DNA of 64,000 nucleotides from Annulohypoxylon bovei var. microspora (lineage: Eukaryota; Ascomycota; Sordariomycetes; Xylariales; Hypoxylaceae). Numbering within the stretch: the first letter of the stretch is position 1; each line of letters starts with the position of its first letter. Positions 47,501-60,240 of this stretch are shown here, piece by piece. Under the pieces are notes generated by a model that was not told the origin of the DNA, ran no database searches, and saw nothing but the letters and a program-made list of their open reading frames with translations. The stretch is from positions 1 to 64,000 of the forward strand of contig MU405319.1 of NCBI GenBank assembly GCA_022836615.1. The letters run 5' to 3'. Both the position numbers and the translations under genes were made by a program.

Positions 47501-50500
47501 CATTGCTGGCTTACTACAGAGCTATGCTGACATAGAGACCCGTTTCTCGGGACGTCGAAGCCAGGATGAGGAAGTAATCCTAAAGCTCCGTGAAGAGAAT
47601 AGGGAAGACTACCTGAAGGTTATCCAAGTCGTTCTGTCTCACAGCCGTGTCGGCTCAAAGAACCATTTAATCCTGGCCCTTCTCGACGAATATCGCCCGA
47701 ACAAGCCTAACGTCGGTAATATCGCGAAGCACCTGAGGCCAGTCCTGCGCAAGCTCACCGAACTTGAATCGCGCCAGACTGCTAAGGTTTCCTTGAAAGC
47801 TCGTGAGATTCTAATCCAGTGCGCATTGCCATCACTGGAAGAGCGGACTGCCCAGATGGAACATATCCTGCGTTCTTCCGTGGTTGAAAATAACTATGGC
47901 GAGACTGGTTGGGATCACAGGGAACCTAACCTCGATATCATCAAGGAGGTTGTCGATTCTAAATACACCGTTTTCGACGTGTTGGCATCATTCTTTGCTC
48001 ATGAAGACCCCTGGGTCAATGCTGCCGCTCTTGAAGTGTACATCCGCCGAGCTTACCGTGCGTACAACTTCAAGAGGTTAGAATACCATGATGACGAGGC
48101 GGACTCAGCACCTCTCTTCCTGTCTTGGGACTTTTCCTTCCGTAAGGTTGGACAGACCGAATTCTCGCTCCCTATCTCTTCGGCTAATCCTTCTGTTCCC
48201 GGGACTCCTACTACGGAAACGGGCAGCTTCAACCGGATTAGCTCTGTTAGTGACATGTCTTATCTGAAGCATCGTACCGAGGAGGAACCCACCCGTAGGG
48301 GTGTTGTTGTTCCTTGCAGATACTTGGATGACGCCGATGAGATGCTTCAGAAGGCCCTGGAAGTAATGCCGACTAGGAAGCGTGGTGTGCTTATTCCCGA
48401 TCTTACTGGCAAGCGGAAATCGTTTGCTCAGAAGCCCATGGAAGAGGAAATGACCAACGTCGTTAATGTTGCGATTCGTGATGTCGAGTCTTTTGATGAC
48501 CAAGACATTCTGAACCGCATTCGTCCCATAATCGACTCTTTGAAGTATGACCTCGTTAATCGTCGGGTCCGCCGTGTTACATTCGTCTGTGGCCATAACG
48601 ATGGTTCCTACCCAGGCTACTACACCTTCCGAGCCCCTGAGTTCATCGAAGACGACAGCATTCGTCACGTCGAGCCCGCTCTAGCTTTCCAGCTAGAACT
48701 TGCGCGCCTTGCTAAATTCAAGCTCTCCCCTGTGTTCACGGAGAATAAGAACATTCACGTGTACGAAGGTATCGGCAAAGGTGTTGATACCGACAAGCGG
48801 TACTTCACTCGTGCTGTCATTCGACCCGGTCGCCTTCGGGACGACATTCCGACTACAGAATACCTCGTCTCTGAGACTGACCGAGTCATCAACGATATTT
48901 TCGATGCCCTAGAGATTATTGGAAACAACAACTCGGACTTGAACCACATGTTCTTGAACTTCACTCCGGTCTTCCAGCTGAAGCCCCAGGAAGTTGAGCA
49001 GTCGCTCCAGGGCTTCCTGGACAGATTTGGTCCCCGTGGCTGGCGTCTTCGTGTCTCTCAGGTCGAGATCCGTATTATCTGCACGGATGCGACTACGGGT
49101 ATGCCTTATCCCCTGCGTGTCATCATTACGAACACCTCTGGGTATGTCATCCAGGTCGAAATCTACGCAGAGAGGAAGTCAGAGAAGGGTGAGATGGTCT
49201 TCTACTCCATCGGTGGCACTACTAAGATTGGATCGATGCATCTGCTACCCGTCTGCTCGCCTTACCCCACCAAGAACTGGCTCCAGCCCAAGCGTTACAG
49301 GGCTCATCTAATGGGTACGCAATATGTGTACGATTTCCCCGAGCTTTTCCGACAGGCTGTTGAAAACACCTGGACGAAAATTACCCAGACCCTGCCGTCC
49401 TTGGCCGTCAAGAAGCCTGCTCAGGGCGAATGCATTGACTACAGCGAACTTGTTCTCGATGACCGCGATAAGTTGATCGAGGTTTCTCGTGAACCCGGTA
49501 CTAACACATGTGGTATGGTTGGTTGGGTAATCAATGCTCGCACCCCCGAGTACCCCGATGGACGAAAATTCGTCGTCGTCGCCAACGACATCACCTACAA
49601 GATCGGGTCGTTTGGTCCTAAGGAAGATCATTTCTTCAACAAGTGTACAGAATTAGCTCGTAGCATGGGTATCCCTCGCATTTATCTCTCGGCTAACTCT
49701 GGTGCGCGACTTGGTCTTGCCGACGAGTTGATCCCGCACTTCAAGGTAGCCTGGAACGACTCAGAGAGGCAAGAGTCGGGCTTCAAGTACCTCTACCTAG
49801 ACGCCGATGCCAAGAAGCGATTTGAAGATGGCGCTAGGCGAGACGTTATCACTGAGGAAATTACCGAAAATGGCGAGACCCGCCACAAGATTGTTGCCGT
49901 CGTCGGTGCTGAGGACGGTCTTGGTGTTGAATGCTTAAGAGGCTCAGGTCTCATCGCTGGTGCTACCAGCCGTGCCTACAACGATATCTTCACCGTTACG
50001 CTCATTACTTGCAGATCTATTGGTAAGTTTAATTCTTGTGTGTTCCTCTGATTAATTATTAACTGTTTTAATAGGTATCGGTGCCTACCTTGTCCGTCTT
50101 GGCCAGCGTGCCGTTCAAATCGAAGGCCAACCCATTATTCTCACTGGTGCTCAGGCTCTCAACAATTTGCTTGGTCGCGAAGTATACACCTCGAACCTGC
50201 AACTTGGCGGTACCCAGATCATGTACCGCAACGGTGTATCCCACTTGACGGCTAATGACGACTTTGCCGGTGTCTCCAAGATCGTTGATTGGCTGTCCTT
50301 TGTCCCCGCCCAACGCAATCTCCCTGTACCTATCTTGCCCAGCCTTGACCCCTGGGACCGTGAGGTCATCTACACCCCGCCAAACAAGCAAGCTCACGAT
50401 GTCAGATGGCTTATCGCTGGTAAGCAAGACGAGGATAGCTTCCAGCCTGGTCTTTTCGACAAGGACTCTTTTGTTGAGACACTTGGTGGTTGGGCCCGTA

Positions 50501-51612
50501 CTGTTGTCGTTGGCCGTGCGCGTCTCGGTGGTATCCCGATGGGTGTTATTGCCGTCGAGACCCGGACAGTAGAGAATATTACGCCGGCCGATCCGGCAAA
50601 CCCTGACTCCGTCGAACAGGTCACCAACGAAGCCGGCGGCGTCTGGTATCCCAACTCCGCGTTCAAGACTGCCCAGGCCATCAATGACTTTAACCATGGT
50701 GAGCAGCTTCCTTTGATGATCCTCGCCAACTGGCGTGGTTTCTCTGGTGGCCAGCGCGACATGTACAACGAGGTTCTGAAGTACGGTTCGTACATTGTCG
50801 ACGCTCTTGTCAAGTTCGAGCAACCCATTTTCGTGTACATCCCTCCGTACGGTGAGCTTCGTGGCGGTTCTTGGGTCGTGGTTGACCCGACTATCAATCC
50901 CGTTGCCATGGAAATGTACGCCGACGTCGAAGCTCGTGCTGGTGTCTTGGAACCCGAGGGTATCATTGGCATCAAGTACAAGAGAGAAAAGCAGCTTGAG
51001 ACCATGGCCCGCCTAGACCCTGCCTATGCTGCGCTCAAGAAGCAGGCTGCCGATACCAACCTCTCCAAGGATGAACATTCCGTAATCAAGGAGAGGATGG
51101 CGGAACGTGAGCGGCAACTACTGCCTATCTACGCCCAAATTAGCTTACAGTTCGCTGATTTGCACGACCGTGCCGGGCGCATGAAGGCCAAGGGCACCAT
51201 TCGCGAAGCCCTCGAATGGAAGAACACTCGTCGGTTCTTTTACTGGCGTGTGCGCAGACGTCTCAACGAGGAACACATCCTCAAGCGCATGGCTGCCGCG
51301 TTGGCTTCTGACAGGCCGACCGACTCGAACAGCGCTGCGGCCACAGAAAGTCGCCAGCACCACCTCCGCCTGCTCGCTTCTTGGTCTGGCATCGCCAACT
51401 TCGACCGCAGCGATAGGGATGTGGTGACCTGGTACGAGGAGAACGCACAGACGATCGACGGCAAGGTCCAGCAGATCAAGTCTGACGCGGTGTCGCGGGA
51501 GATGGCCGATCTTGTGAGAGCAAACAAGTCTTCGGCTCTTAAGGGCTTAAAGGACATGCTTCACATGATGCCCGTTGCCGAACGAGAAGAGATTCTCAAA
51601 TACCTTAAATAA
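44594..51612 (+). CDS. ACC1: Acetyl-CoA carboxylase, multidomain
   Basis: Four exons: 44594-44785, 44845-45110, 45176-50022, 50075-51612; GT-AG introns of 59, 65 and 52 bp; 2280 aa, the expected length. Biotin carboxylase comes first (ILIANNGIAAVKEIRSVRKW; ATP-grasp MIKASEGGGGKGIRK; VQRRHQKIIEEAP; LELNPRLQVEHP). The biotin carrier motif EVMKM places the biotinyl lysine at residue 737. A long central region follows, then the carboxyltransferase domains (YLSANSGARLGLADELIPHF; WRGFSGGQRDMYNEVLKYG). It makes malonyl-CoA for fatty-acid and polyketide synthesis in the cytosol. All splice junctions restore conserved sequence (VISN-ILIANNG, VWAGW-GHASENPK, CRSIG-IGAYLVRLGQR). No frame damage. The start MTPPTNGSAVNG resembles other fungal ACC1 starts. 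Confidence 0.98.
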
Positions 51613-54600
51613 AAGAATGTGCTACACGAGCTATGTATGATGGTGGTTGGAGGGAACTTTGGGGGTATTATGGGTTTTGATGAGGCCATAGACGATGAAT
51701 AAGGAGAACAACCCAAGTGTATAGGTAGACATCTAGTCGGTTCGGTTATGGTTGGCGAATGTTTTTTTATGCTTTTCACGGCGTGGGTATTTACGTGGCA
51801 TCCCTTCGCATCGGTGTATAACCCTTATAAATTTCAATGTTTGTTAAGAGAATAAAGCTTCTATCTCTGGTTTGATTTGGTTATGAAAGCTTGCCTATCA
51901 CTTGTGTGTTATTAGAAGGCTGTATGAGCGTAGGTCTCTAAGAATTATCTACATGAGTCTTTTCTTGCCTCCATTCTCACCGAGGCGGACCGGTTAGTTA
52001 TCCCCATGACAACTACATCGCTGGGGTTGCCACCCGCCAATAGGTTATTAATTCCCTTAAGTGAGCCGAGTATCGTGAGTATTATGAAGTAGGGAAGTTT
52101 AGTTATAGACTATGTCCTTTCCACTCATTGTCCTTCTTATTAGGCACATCATGACCTTCCATATCGATACTCTTATATACAGTATCACTTGGTTATCGTT
52201 AGTTGTTTGGGAGAGATTTGCATCGTGGGTGACCGTCTGAAGAACGACGATAATAAGAAATCAGGATTGTTCGAGAAGCGTCCTTCGAAAATCCACATAA
52301 ATCCGAACTCGTAGATGGGTCATGGAGACTCGGGTTGTGTAGCTAGATATAGGAACTTGACTGGGTCCACAAGGTTTGGTATGAAGGATTGAACGCAGCA
52401 GACTTATTTAGGAAGAATGCTTGGGTCTCGTCCTGTTGTTATGGAATTTGGTCCGACCCGTGTAAATCTGCGTAGAGGTTTAGTTCGTTGGCTTTCTCGT
52501 CTTCGATTCCCACGCCGTTAAAGCAGGCTCTCACCGCTTCTCCGTCGAGTCGGTAGAAGTCGTTAATATATAAGTGCCCGGAAAAGTCCACCAACATCGA
52601 AAATTGGAATAGCGTACATATTCTATAGGGCTTGTGGTGCCAATTACGCGCTTGGGAAGAGTTGAGCGCAAACATCATGCGTAAAGCTGATAGGTGGAAG
52701 TTATGTAAGTTTCCTCCGATCCGACATGCAGGAGGTGCATGATTCGCTTTTATATAATAGACGTCGCCAACGTCAGGTTGGGGCTCTTAGAACGGCCACG
52801 CCGCCCCGTCTCGTGAAATTGAGAGACGGTGGGAAGAGAACCGAGGCTCGACGGAGGCTTCCCCTCTTCCCTCTCTTCAAGTAGTCCGGCCACTCAACAA
52901 CAGCCCGCCATGGGGATAGGAAGTTGCTTCTGTCCAGAACTTGCATGTTAATTAATACGATTGACGTGCTGGTCTGCTAGAAATCCCTTGTTATATTCGC
53001 CCCATACTAGGGGGAAGATTCAAGTCGCTGTCGGAAAGGCCTAAGGTTAAGGAATCGAAGGATCCTTAGGTTCTATTTATGCAACCTCACGTCCGCTACT
53101 AACATAGGACCATTGGCGCTCTCTTACTGATTTCAGGAAGATGGCATGGAAACCAGGGAAAGAGTCGTATGAAATTTACATCCATGGATGTAATCCCTTG
53201 CTCGTTCTGCTTATAATATGTGCCGCATCTGAGGGCCGTCTCTGAACGGGCCCCCCCATCCAAAACTTGGCCACAAGTTAATGGCTCCAGGAACATGAGT
53301 CCGAAATCTGAAACATGTCTGGAATTTCGATCTCGTTCTCCTAGACCATGGGGTTGTTGGACAATAGTATTTGTTCTTGTTGTAATATGCGGTTGGTTTT
53401 CTGCCGTAGTATGGTAGATACACAGTAACGGTGATGTGTACCCAATCCTCGGTTATTTTGCCTTAATAAAAAGTGCCTGCTAATTATAATCATATTCTAT
53501 GATGTCGGTAATGTAAGCTTGTCGTTGGAATTACCGAGGATAGATTGTGCGTGGTTTGGTCACTCGTCGCACGAGGAGCCCTACTTTAGCTGTTGTCTCA
53601 GGGAAAGTCATTTGCAGTAGCTACCGAGCTACTGCTTTATTATGGTAACACCATTATATGGCAAAGCGACTTCTATCTCGTCAGTATTGTTAGATTAACG
53701 TGGTAAACGTTGCAACGTACGAAGTCTTATGTGTGTGTGAAGGGACAAAGAGGCAAAGGGCCCCGATGTGTTTAGAGGTTTCCTCTCTTCCCAATAGAGA
53801 GGAAGACAAGAAAAGTAAGGCCGGCTGCATGTCTCCAATCAGCTTGATCAGTAGTATGATCGGGGCATGGTATGGTGTAGTCATAGTTGCGTTATTCGGA
53901 AGACCACATAGTGGATTGGTCGCTTCAGTCTTGGCTTGCCCCGTGCGATCCACAAGTGCAGGTAAACCTTAACATGACCCTCGTCCGGCATGCCAGCCTT
54001 CAAGCTTCTCTTAAAAGCTAGACATTCGTCATGGTAGACCGTTGATGGGAGTTTCTAGTTTTTTTTGTTCAGTGTTTGCACCTCTTTTATTATCCACCCC
54101 CCATCACAGGGTGACTGACCAGGATCTTCCTCACTATCAAAGGGTTGTCTAATTATAATCCCTGGGGTGGGTGTTATGGAAATGACCAGACTAAGAGAAA
54201 GTTTTGTTATACCTAGTCCACTCTTTGGGTGAGGGGCAACGGCTCCCGACGGTAGAAGTAATATCATCTACCATCTTGTGCTTCAAGGTAGGAGCTAGAA
54301 ATGTGGCTTTGTGTTGGAATCGTCTTGTGTATGGTAGGAAGGTTGTCGTGAAGCTAAGTGCTAGGTAGTTACTGTGACGATTTAGAACTGTGGTGAAGGC
54401 ACAAAGAATTATGATAAAGATAGGAGAGAGAAGGCGAGGTGTTGTGGGGAGGTAGGTACTTACATGGAGTTTAGAAGACAAGACATCTTGTAGACAGATT
54501 ATTAGATCCACAAGCGTAAGGGGAGAAACACAATATATGCTGCATAATAGCTCAGGTTGGTGAAAACTGTAGAAGAGCTAAAGTCGAGCTGATGGCAATA

Positions 54601-55347
54601 TAGATGAGCTATAGTGACAAGATGTAAAGTAGGTAGGCATCTTGAAGTCGAGGAGGAAAAGCTGTGAGGGTTGAAGCTATAATAAAAGTAGGGAAGTTTG
54701 GTAACGATAGAAGTTACTTAGTATATTTATAAGAATCTAATATGATGAACATTAGATGTTTTAATAATACGAGAAGAATGGTGAAAACAGGAAAAGTTCG
54801 ATGTTATTTATATATGAACGAGAACCCCTATATATATGGACTTAGGTAGGCACTTATAGGACAGTACGAGAAGAGCGAAAGCTAATAATGAGATATTAAG
54901 ACATTAATTCGAAGTCTATTTCTTTAACAAACTCTCGGGAAACCTTGAGCAAGCGAACACATAACGTGTGTGCAAGCAACTAGGTATATCTACCTACCTA
55001 CTTAGGTACCTGTATATGTGAATCATGAGGACGTGATACTACCCATTACGACCACAAATATAGTTTGTATAGTATATTTAGGCACGTAGGTACGTAATAA
55101 TGTTAATATAGACAGTTTTGAGGTAATTTGCGAATTTATTCAAGGTGGTAGTGACTCATCTTGAATATTTACTGTGGTCCATACGCAAGACGAAGAACCG
55201 AAGCGAACCCACAAACCAAGCTTCCTTCCGATCATAAGACGTCATTATGATCTCTACCGCAAACCATCATCGTATTCATCCTAAACTGGCAGCTATAACC
55301 CCCAGGTTCTTGGTTGGAAACAGAAGTTGGCATGTTGGTAGTATCAC
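51613..55347. other. Intergenic with one doubtful small ORF
   Basis: About 3.7 kb. A 79-aa minus frame at 52678-52439 has protein-like composition (LYINDFYRLDGEAVRACFNG) but no known family and no partner exons. Other frames (53690-53972, 54511-54191) look like chance. TACCTA/TAGGTA runs lie at 54985-55011. Confidence 0.4.
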
Positions 55348-55728
55348 CTATGGTGTGGAGGGACGACGGCGTGGACATCGGTCAGGAAGAGGCTCGGAGG
55401 AGGCTCGGGTTATCCTTTTAGTATCAGTGATGTTGATTGGCAGCGGATGCCATTCGTCGTGTGTGATGACCATCTCAAATCTCTTATAGATACAACTCCT
55501 CGTGGAGCTGTCGGTAGTGAATATAGGTATGCCGTAATAGTAGACTTCTGTATTGCGTAGAACGATATAAGGCGGGTCATTATCTTCCATCATGGGCTGG
55601 CAGATAGCGATGGCGATGCCATGATATGTGTCGTCGGGAGAGGTGATGATCATGCCAAGTGGGTGGTATAATCCACCACGAACATTGTAGAAGATCGCGA
55701 TCCACCGACCTTCATGCGGCATGGCCAT
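55348..55728 (-). CDS. Hypothetical protein, 126 aa
   Basis: Single open frame from an ATG at 55728. Residues 1-105 have balanced composition with many Tyr, Ile, Thr and Met (MAMPHEGRWIAIFYNVRGGL; YHGIAIAICQPMMEDND; FEMVITHDEWHPLPINI). The last ~20 residues are Arg/Pro/Ser-rich and may be past the true end or past an unrecognised splice. No signal peptide, membrane segment or known domain. A 78-bp spaced A/G-poor leader lies upstream. A plus-strand frame at 55247-55489 overlaps it and looks less protein-like. It could be a genuine lineage-specific gene or a chance frame. Confidence 0.35.
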   Translation of the reverse strand: MAMPHEGRWIAIFYNVRGGLYHPLGMIITSPDDTYHGIAIAICQPMMEDNDPPYIVLRNTEVYYYGIPIFTTDSSTRSCIYKRFEMVITHDEWHPLPINITDTKRITRASSEPLPDRCPRRRPSTP

Positions 55729-56042
55729 GGTGGCTATGGTGAATGCTCAGTATTTACCTGATATTACATCAATTATCAGCGGAAGGGGGTAGGCATTGCT
55801 TACTGGTGTTGATGGTAGACCGTAGAGAAAGGTATTGTGAAGAAAGGGGGCGTTCCACAATTGGTAAAGCACAACACAATATAATCAATAGATGATTATT
55901 TGCCGGACGAGCGACGAGCAAAGAGCGATTGTTTACGTGTCAGATTTAAAAGATGCATTGAAAAGGGACGAAATAAAATAAATAACAGGGGTTTTAAGCC
56001 GACGTGGTTCGTGAGGGAAAAAATGACACTAAATTTGTGTGG

Positions 56043-56070
56043 CTACCAGCTACCAGCTACCAGCTACCCA
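56043..56070 (+). repeat. 7-bp minisatellite, four copies
   Basis: CTACCAG is repeated three times followed by CTACCCA. Confidence 0.8.
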
Positions 56071-56454
56071 TCACCATGGAGGTCGATATGAACACAAATA
56101 CTTAAAACATCTAGGTAGGTACTAAATAGGTACCCGAGGATAAGTCATATGTAGAAAGAAACATGTATTTTATCGTTGCGATGGGGGGATAAAGTAGTAT
56201 ACCTACCTAGGTACTCTCCTAAGTATATATAGTGACTGCTTGCTTAATGAAGCATTGTCAGTTGAAGGCACCTAAGGAAATCCCTGGACGTGATATATTA
56301 TCCCTCATTTTGTTGAGGTTTAGAGCGTCGAGAGTATTAAACATGTCGTGTATTCGGTGCTGTAACTATCGTATTATTGTATTTCTTTTCATTGGGTAGT
56401 AATTCGCATCTACTCACTGCACCTGAACTATACTAGTCCCCCTTATCCTCCTAT
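56071..56454. other. Intergenic, 3' side of ERG24
   Basis: No gene. Three TACCTA/TAGGTA groups at 56111-56135 and 56200-56216. Otherwise AT-rich 3' flank of the sterol reductase gene. Confidence 0.5.
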
Positions 56455-58084
56455 TCAGTAAATTCCAGGCACAATCTTGTACTTCACGATGCTCTTGTAT
56501 TTCTCCCAGTCGGCCCCGTATTTCTTAGCACACTTCTCGTCATCTCGACCATCACGGTGAATCAGTAGGACAGCGAAGTAGACGACGTAAAAGTAGGTAA
56601 CAAGCATACCCCAATACTTGGCAGGGCCTTGTACTACTTCTCTCCCATCAAGCATTTTGATAGCTCCTTCAACATTGCTACCCGCAGATAGAATTGCGTA
56701 ACCAGCAAAGCCAGTTGGAAGTGCATATGGCCAGGACTGCAACCAATCGCCAAGGTAATTGATGTGTCTTGCAATACCCCACCAACCAGATGTCATCAAC
56801 CTCGAGCCTGTCTTGGTTTCGATGTAGGTGATATGAGCAACGCGCGGATCGTTAGGGTTCGTTCGGAAAGTGTTCTTCTGGGCATTGCTGAGGCGGAAGA
56901 TGGAGAAACCGGTTATGAGGATAACAGACATTGCCGTAGTACCTAGCCAGCCTAGGATCACTGGATGAGTAGATAAGTATCGTGTCTGTTGACTATAGAT
57001 AAAAGGGACCCAGACGAGGTCTCCGAAAGACAGCATGAAACCGAAGCCGTCATTGGTGATATCGATCGTTGTAAGAATTGCAGGCTCCATGAATATACCA
57101 TCAATAACATAGACAGCCTGTACGATGGTGATAAATACGATGCTGTCGCTTACGAAACCGAAGGTGCGATATTGCTTGGCGACAAAAGCACAGTTCAGGA
57201 GAATCCAACCGAGCATGCCGGGACGCAGCTCCATCCACTCCTTGATGTCGATCTCACCAATAATAGGAAGTGTGACGCGAGGGTTGAGCTCTCGTCCCAT
57301 GTAGAAGTCGTATATAAGATTGCCGGAACATCCTCCTTCAGCAAGCAGTCGGTGTTGGGGATCGCCTGGCTTCACAGAAAAGCTACGGACATAGACAAAT
57401 GTTGCGAGGGTATAGGCGATGAGGATGTTGGCAGTGAGAATCTGGATATAGTTGTCGGCAATGAAGGTCCATAGAGGGAACTCGGCGCCTTGTGAAATGG
57501 TGCCAGCGAGGCAAATAACAAGAGTGAATAGAGCTGATGAGAAAGCTAGAGTAAATACTGTTAGTTCGAGGCTTGTCTCTGAAGCTATACGGACAATACT
57601 AAGTACTAACCATTGAATCTGTACTTGAGTCTTCCTCCAGTCGATAGTTCGGACCCCTCAACCTCAGTAGCAGGAAGAAGACGATATAAAAGGGCACTGA
57701 AAAAGTAGTATGCCACGGTCCATCCTGTAGCTTCCCAACTAGCTAGACCCCAGAATCCATCTTCTGGCCATCCCACCTCGGTTTTTAATTGGTCGATGGA
57801 TATAGTTTTTGGACTTAATAATGATGGCGCAGGGCATCCGGTAACATCATTGCAGGCGAAGGTGAAGACATAGCATAGTACTGGGAGACCGAATGTGATG
57901 GCAGCGGTGCCGAATCTAAACCAATATGCAGTTAGTGTCAATAACCTTTAATCTCTAGCTGGGTATATTATATCAAGAGGTATAGAATATAGAATATAGG
58001 ATATAGGATAGACACTTACGGGCCTCCAAATTCATAGCCATGCGGACCATGCACGGGTTTTGGTTGTTTCGACTTGGACGCCAT
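56455..58084 (-). CDS. ERG24: C-14 sterol reductase (Delta14-sterol reductase)
   Basis: Three exons on the minus strand: 58084-58020, 57915-57611, 57545-56455; GT-AG introns of 104 and 65 bp; 486 aa. The first exon is short (MASKSKQPKPVHGPHGYEFG) and was placed because it splices in frame to PFGTAAITFGLP. The enzyme is a multispan ER membrane protein. Family signatures are MLGWILLNCAFVAKQY, LVWVPFIYSQQTRYL and the sterol reductase signature GWWGIARHINYLGDW. A HRDGRDDEKCAKKYGADWEK stretch lies before the C-terminus KYKIVPGIY. It reduces the C14-C15 double bond left after CYP51 demethylation in ergosterol synthesis, using NADPH; it is the target of morpholine fungicides. No damage seen. The same fold is used by DHCR7 and the lamin B receptor, but fungal length and motifs point to ERG24. 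Confidence 0.95.
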
Positions 58085-59068
58085 ATTCTTATCCGAGATA
58101 TGGTAGATATTAGGTATGGTAGATGGAGACTTTGCGCTGAAAATTTGCGCGGGGAGAGGAACTTGTTGCTTCGTTTGTCTACTGAAGCAACCCCCTTTTA
58201 TGTGTAGGTTGACCTTGGTCCTAACCTAGTAGCTGATAGACATGTAGTCTCTCCAACTTGTCTCCTAGCTTTTAATTGGTATATTCGACGAGGCGCGACT
58301 TCGTTGAAGTAAGCCGGGTTCTAGTTTTCCGTATGGTACGATGATAGAAAACATTGAAGTGTAAAGCTTCATGTCGGTTAGCTTGGCTTCCGAGTGACAC
58401 CATTGTTGACTTCATTATTCATTAATACATGTACGTACCCTGCACGGGCTGCAGCTGCCCTGCCACCTCCAAAGCTTCTGTGGAGACTTCCAATTACTTA
58501 AAATGGGACCGACGCACAAACCGATCCCGGAGGAACAGTAAGGCCGATGTCTATTCGATCAAGAGTCCAGGGGTAGTGACCAATTAGAACTAGTAGAATA
58601 CTCTTCGATTCGCACTATCAAAAAGCCAATCATTGGCACTAACGGCAACTAAAACCGAAAACGTGTGGGCATACTATGGCTGTATGGTATGTACCTAAGT
58701 ACCCAAATCTACGCAGTAGGATCTTCCATTTTAGGGGATCGCAGCGCCGATGATGATGGGGCAGTGCACTAAGAATAACCATACGGCAGAACGGCAACTT
58801 GGCTTAAACATTTGAACAACTTTATGAGAAATGATATGGAAGAATAGGTGTATACGAATGAACAAATCGGATAAACGCCATCGCAAACATTAACATTGTT
58901 GCACTGACCGTTTCGAAACCCACGAGTTTATGATTCAGATCCTTTCGATATCTGCGTAGCGCAACGAGCGCATCTAAGAACAAACCCTGAAAAAAAAAAA
59001 AAAGGGAAAACAGCCGTCTTACATACTCCATTACGATATAATCCAGATACAACGACCCCTTCGAAATC
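58085..59068. other. Divergent promoter interval between ERG24 and the MRH receptor gene
   Basis: No gene. About 1 kb shared by two divergently transcribed genes. It contains an A13-type homopolymer near 58989-59003. A minus frame over 58822-59070 is low-complexity and rejected. Confidence 0.5.
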
Positions 59069-60240
59069 ATGCGATTCTCTTTAGAATCACGGCCGGCGGG
59101 CTTGACAATATGCTACCTACTCTCCCTCGCCTCCGTTTCCCTCGCTACCGATGCCGATAAGACGACTACTTCTACGGCATGTACAGCATCCTCTACATCC
59201 GGCTCCTTCTTCGACCTAAGGCCAGATATGGCCCTCAAGCTAAACCCGGACGGATCTAAACCATCGCATAGCAACGGAGCGCCGGTAGTAGACTACAAGG
59301 CAAAAGGCTACGACTACGGGTCCAACTTTACATTGAACATATGCGGCGCCGTGGTGGAGCCGGTCGACAGCGTGATCGGCGTGGACTCGAGCAAGTGGCA
59401 GAACGTCAGCGCCTACTACACCTCTAAGGGAGACGTGTATAGCTTAGGACTGCAGTCTGGCACACTGGTATCGAGGGGAAAGGAACTGGTGCTGCAATAC
59501 ACCGGGGGATCTCCCTGCGGGAAGAGCAAGAAGAGGGAAGAGGGTCCGGGGAAGAGGAGCTCGATCCACGACGGCGCCGCCTACAGGGACCCCGACTACG
59601 AACGCGAAAACGATGCGCCGTCCGCCACGGGAACCGGCTCCGCGAAGGCGGCGAAGGAGACCGACGAGCCGAAGCGGAGGAAGTCGGCTACCATATTCTT
59701 CAGCTGCGATAGGGACCCGGGCGCCGGCACGGCCCAGGTCTCGTTCATCGCGACGGATCCCGAGGAGTGCTCGTACGTCTTCAAGGTCAAGTCGCAGAAT
59801 GCGTGTGCGGGCGTAGAGCCGCATAAGCCGGGGAGCGTGGGGCCGGGATCGGTGTTCCTGATCATCTTCGCGATCGCCGTCCTAGTTTATCTACTTGGTG
59901 GTATATTCTACCAACGGACGGTGGCGAACGCGAGAGGCTGGAAGCAACTACCTAACTACTCGCTCTGGGCCAGCGTATGGAGTCACATATGTGTAAGTGT
60001 CTCTCCTCAAAACACAAGCTCTCGCCGTTAGAGATAAATAGGCAAGGTGCGCAGTGTGAAGCTGAAACTAACTACCAACCGCAGGATTTCTTCGCCCTCG
60101 TCACCTCTTCTTGTGCTCGATTCCTTCCAAGCCGGAGAGGGTATCACTATGTCTCGGGCTCGCCGTCCGGAAGGGGGAGAAGTAGCCGCGAAGACGAGAA
60201 TAGGCTGATTGACCAGTACGACGAGGAGTGGGAAGATTGA
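59069..60240 (+). CDS. MRH-domain type I membrane receptor (Mrl1 / Atg27-like)
   Basis: Two exons, 59069-59992 and 60085-60240, with a 92-bp GT-AG intron; 359 aa. A signal peptide (GLTICYLLSLASVSLA) precedes a luminal mannose-6-phosphate-receptor-homology region with FFDLRPDMAL, YDYGSNFTLNICG, LVLQYTGGSPCG, ATIFFSCDRDPG and CSYVFKVKSQNACAG. An acidic/basic low-complexity insert of ~50 residues (about 155-205) lies inside this region. One transmembrane segment (VFLIIFAIAVLVYLLGGIFY, ~260-282) is followed by RGWKQLPNYSLWASVW, and an acidic cytosolic tail ends NRLIDQYDEEWED. Such proteins cycle between Golgi, endosome and vacuole and sort vacuolar hydrolases or membrane for autophagy. Mrl1-type and Atg27-type proteins share this layout; I do not choose between them. 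Confidence 0.85.

Noticed and set aside
48105..48668. 187-aa minus-strand frame
   Set aside because: Antisense shadow inside the ACC1 exon.
50068..50823. 251-aa minus-strand frame
   Set aside because: Antisense shadow of the ACC1 carboxyltransferase region.
52439..52678. 79-aa minus-strand frame
   Set aside because: Protein-like composition but isolated, no homology recognised and no supporting exon.
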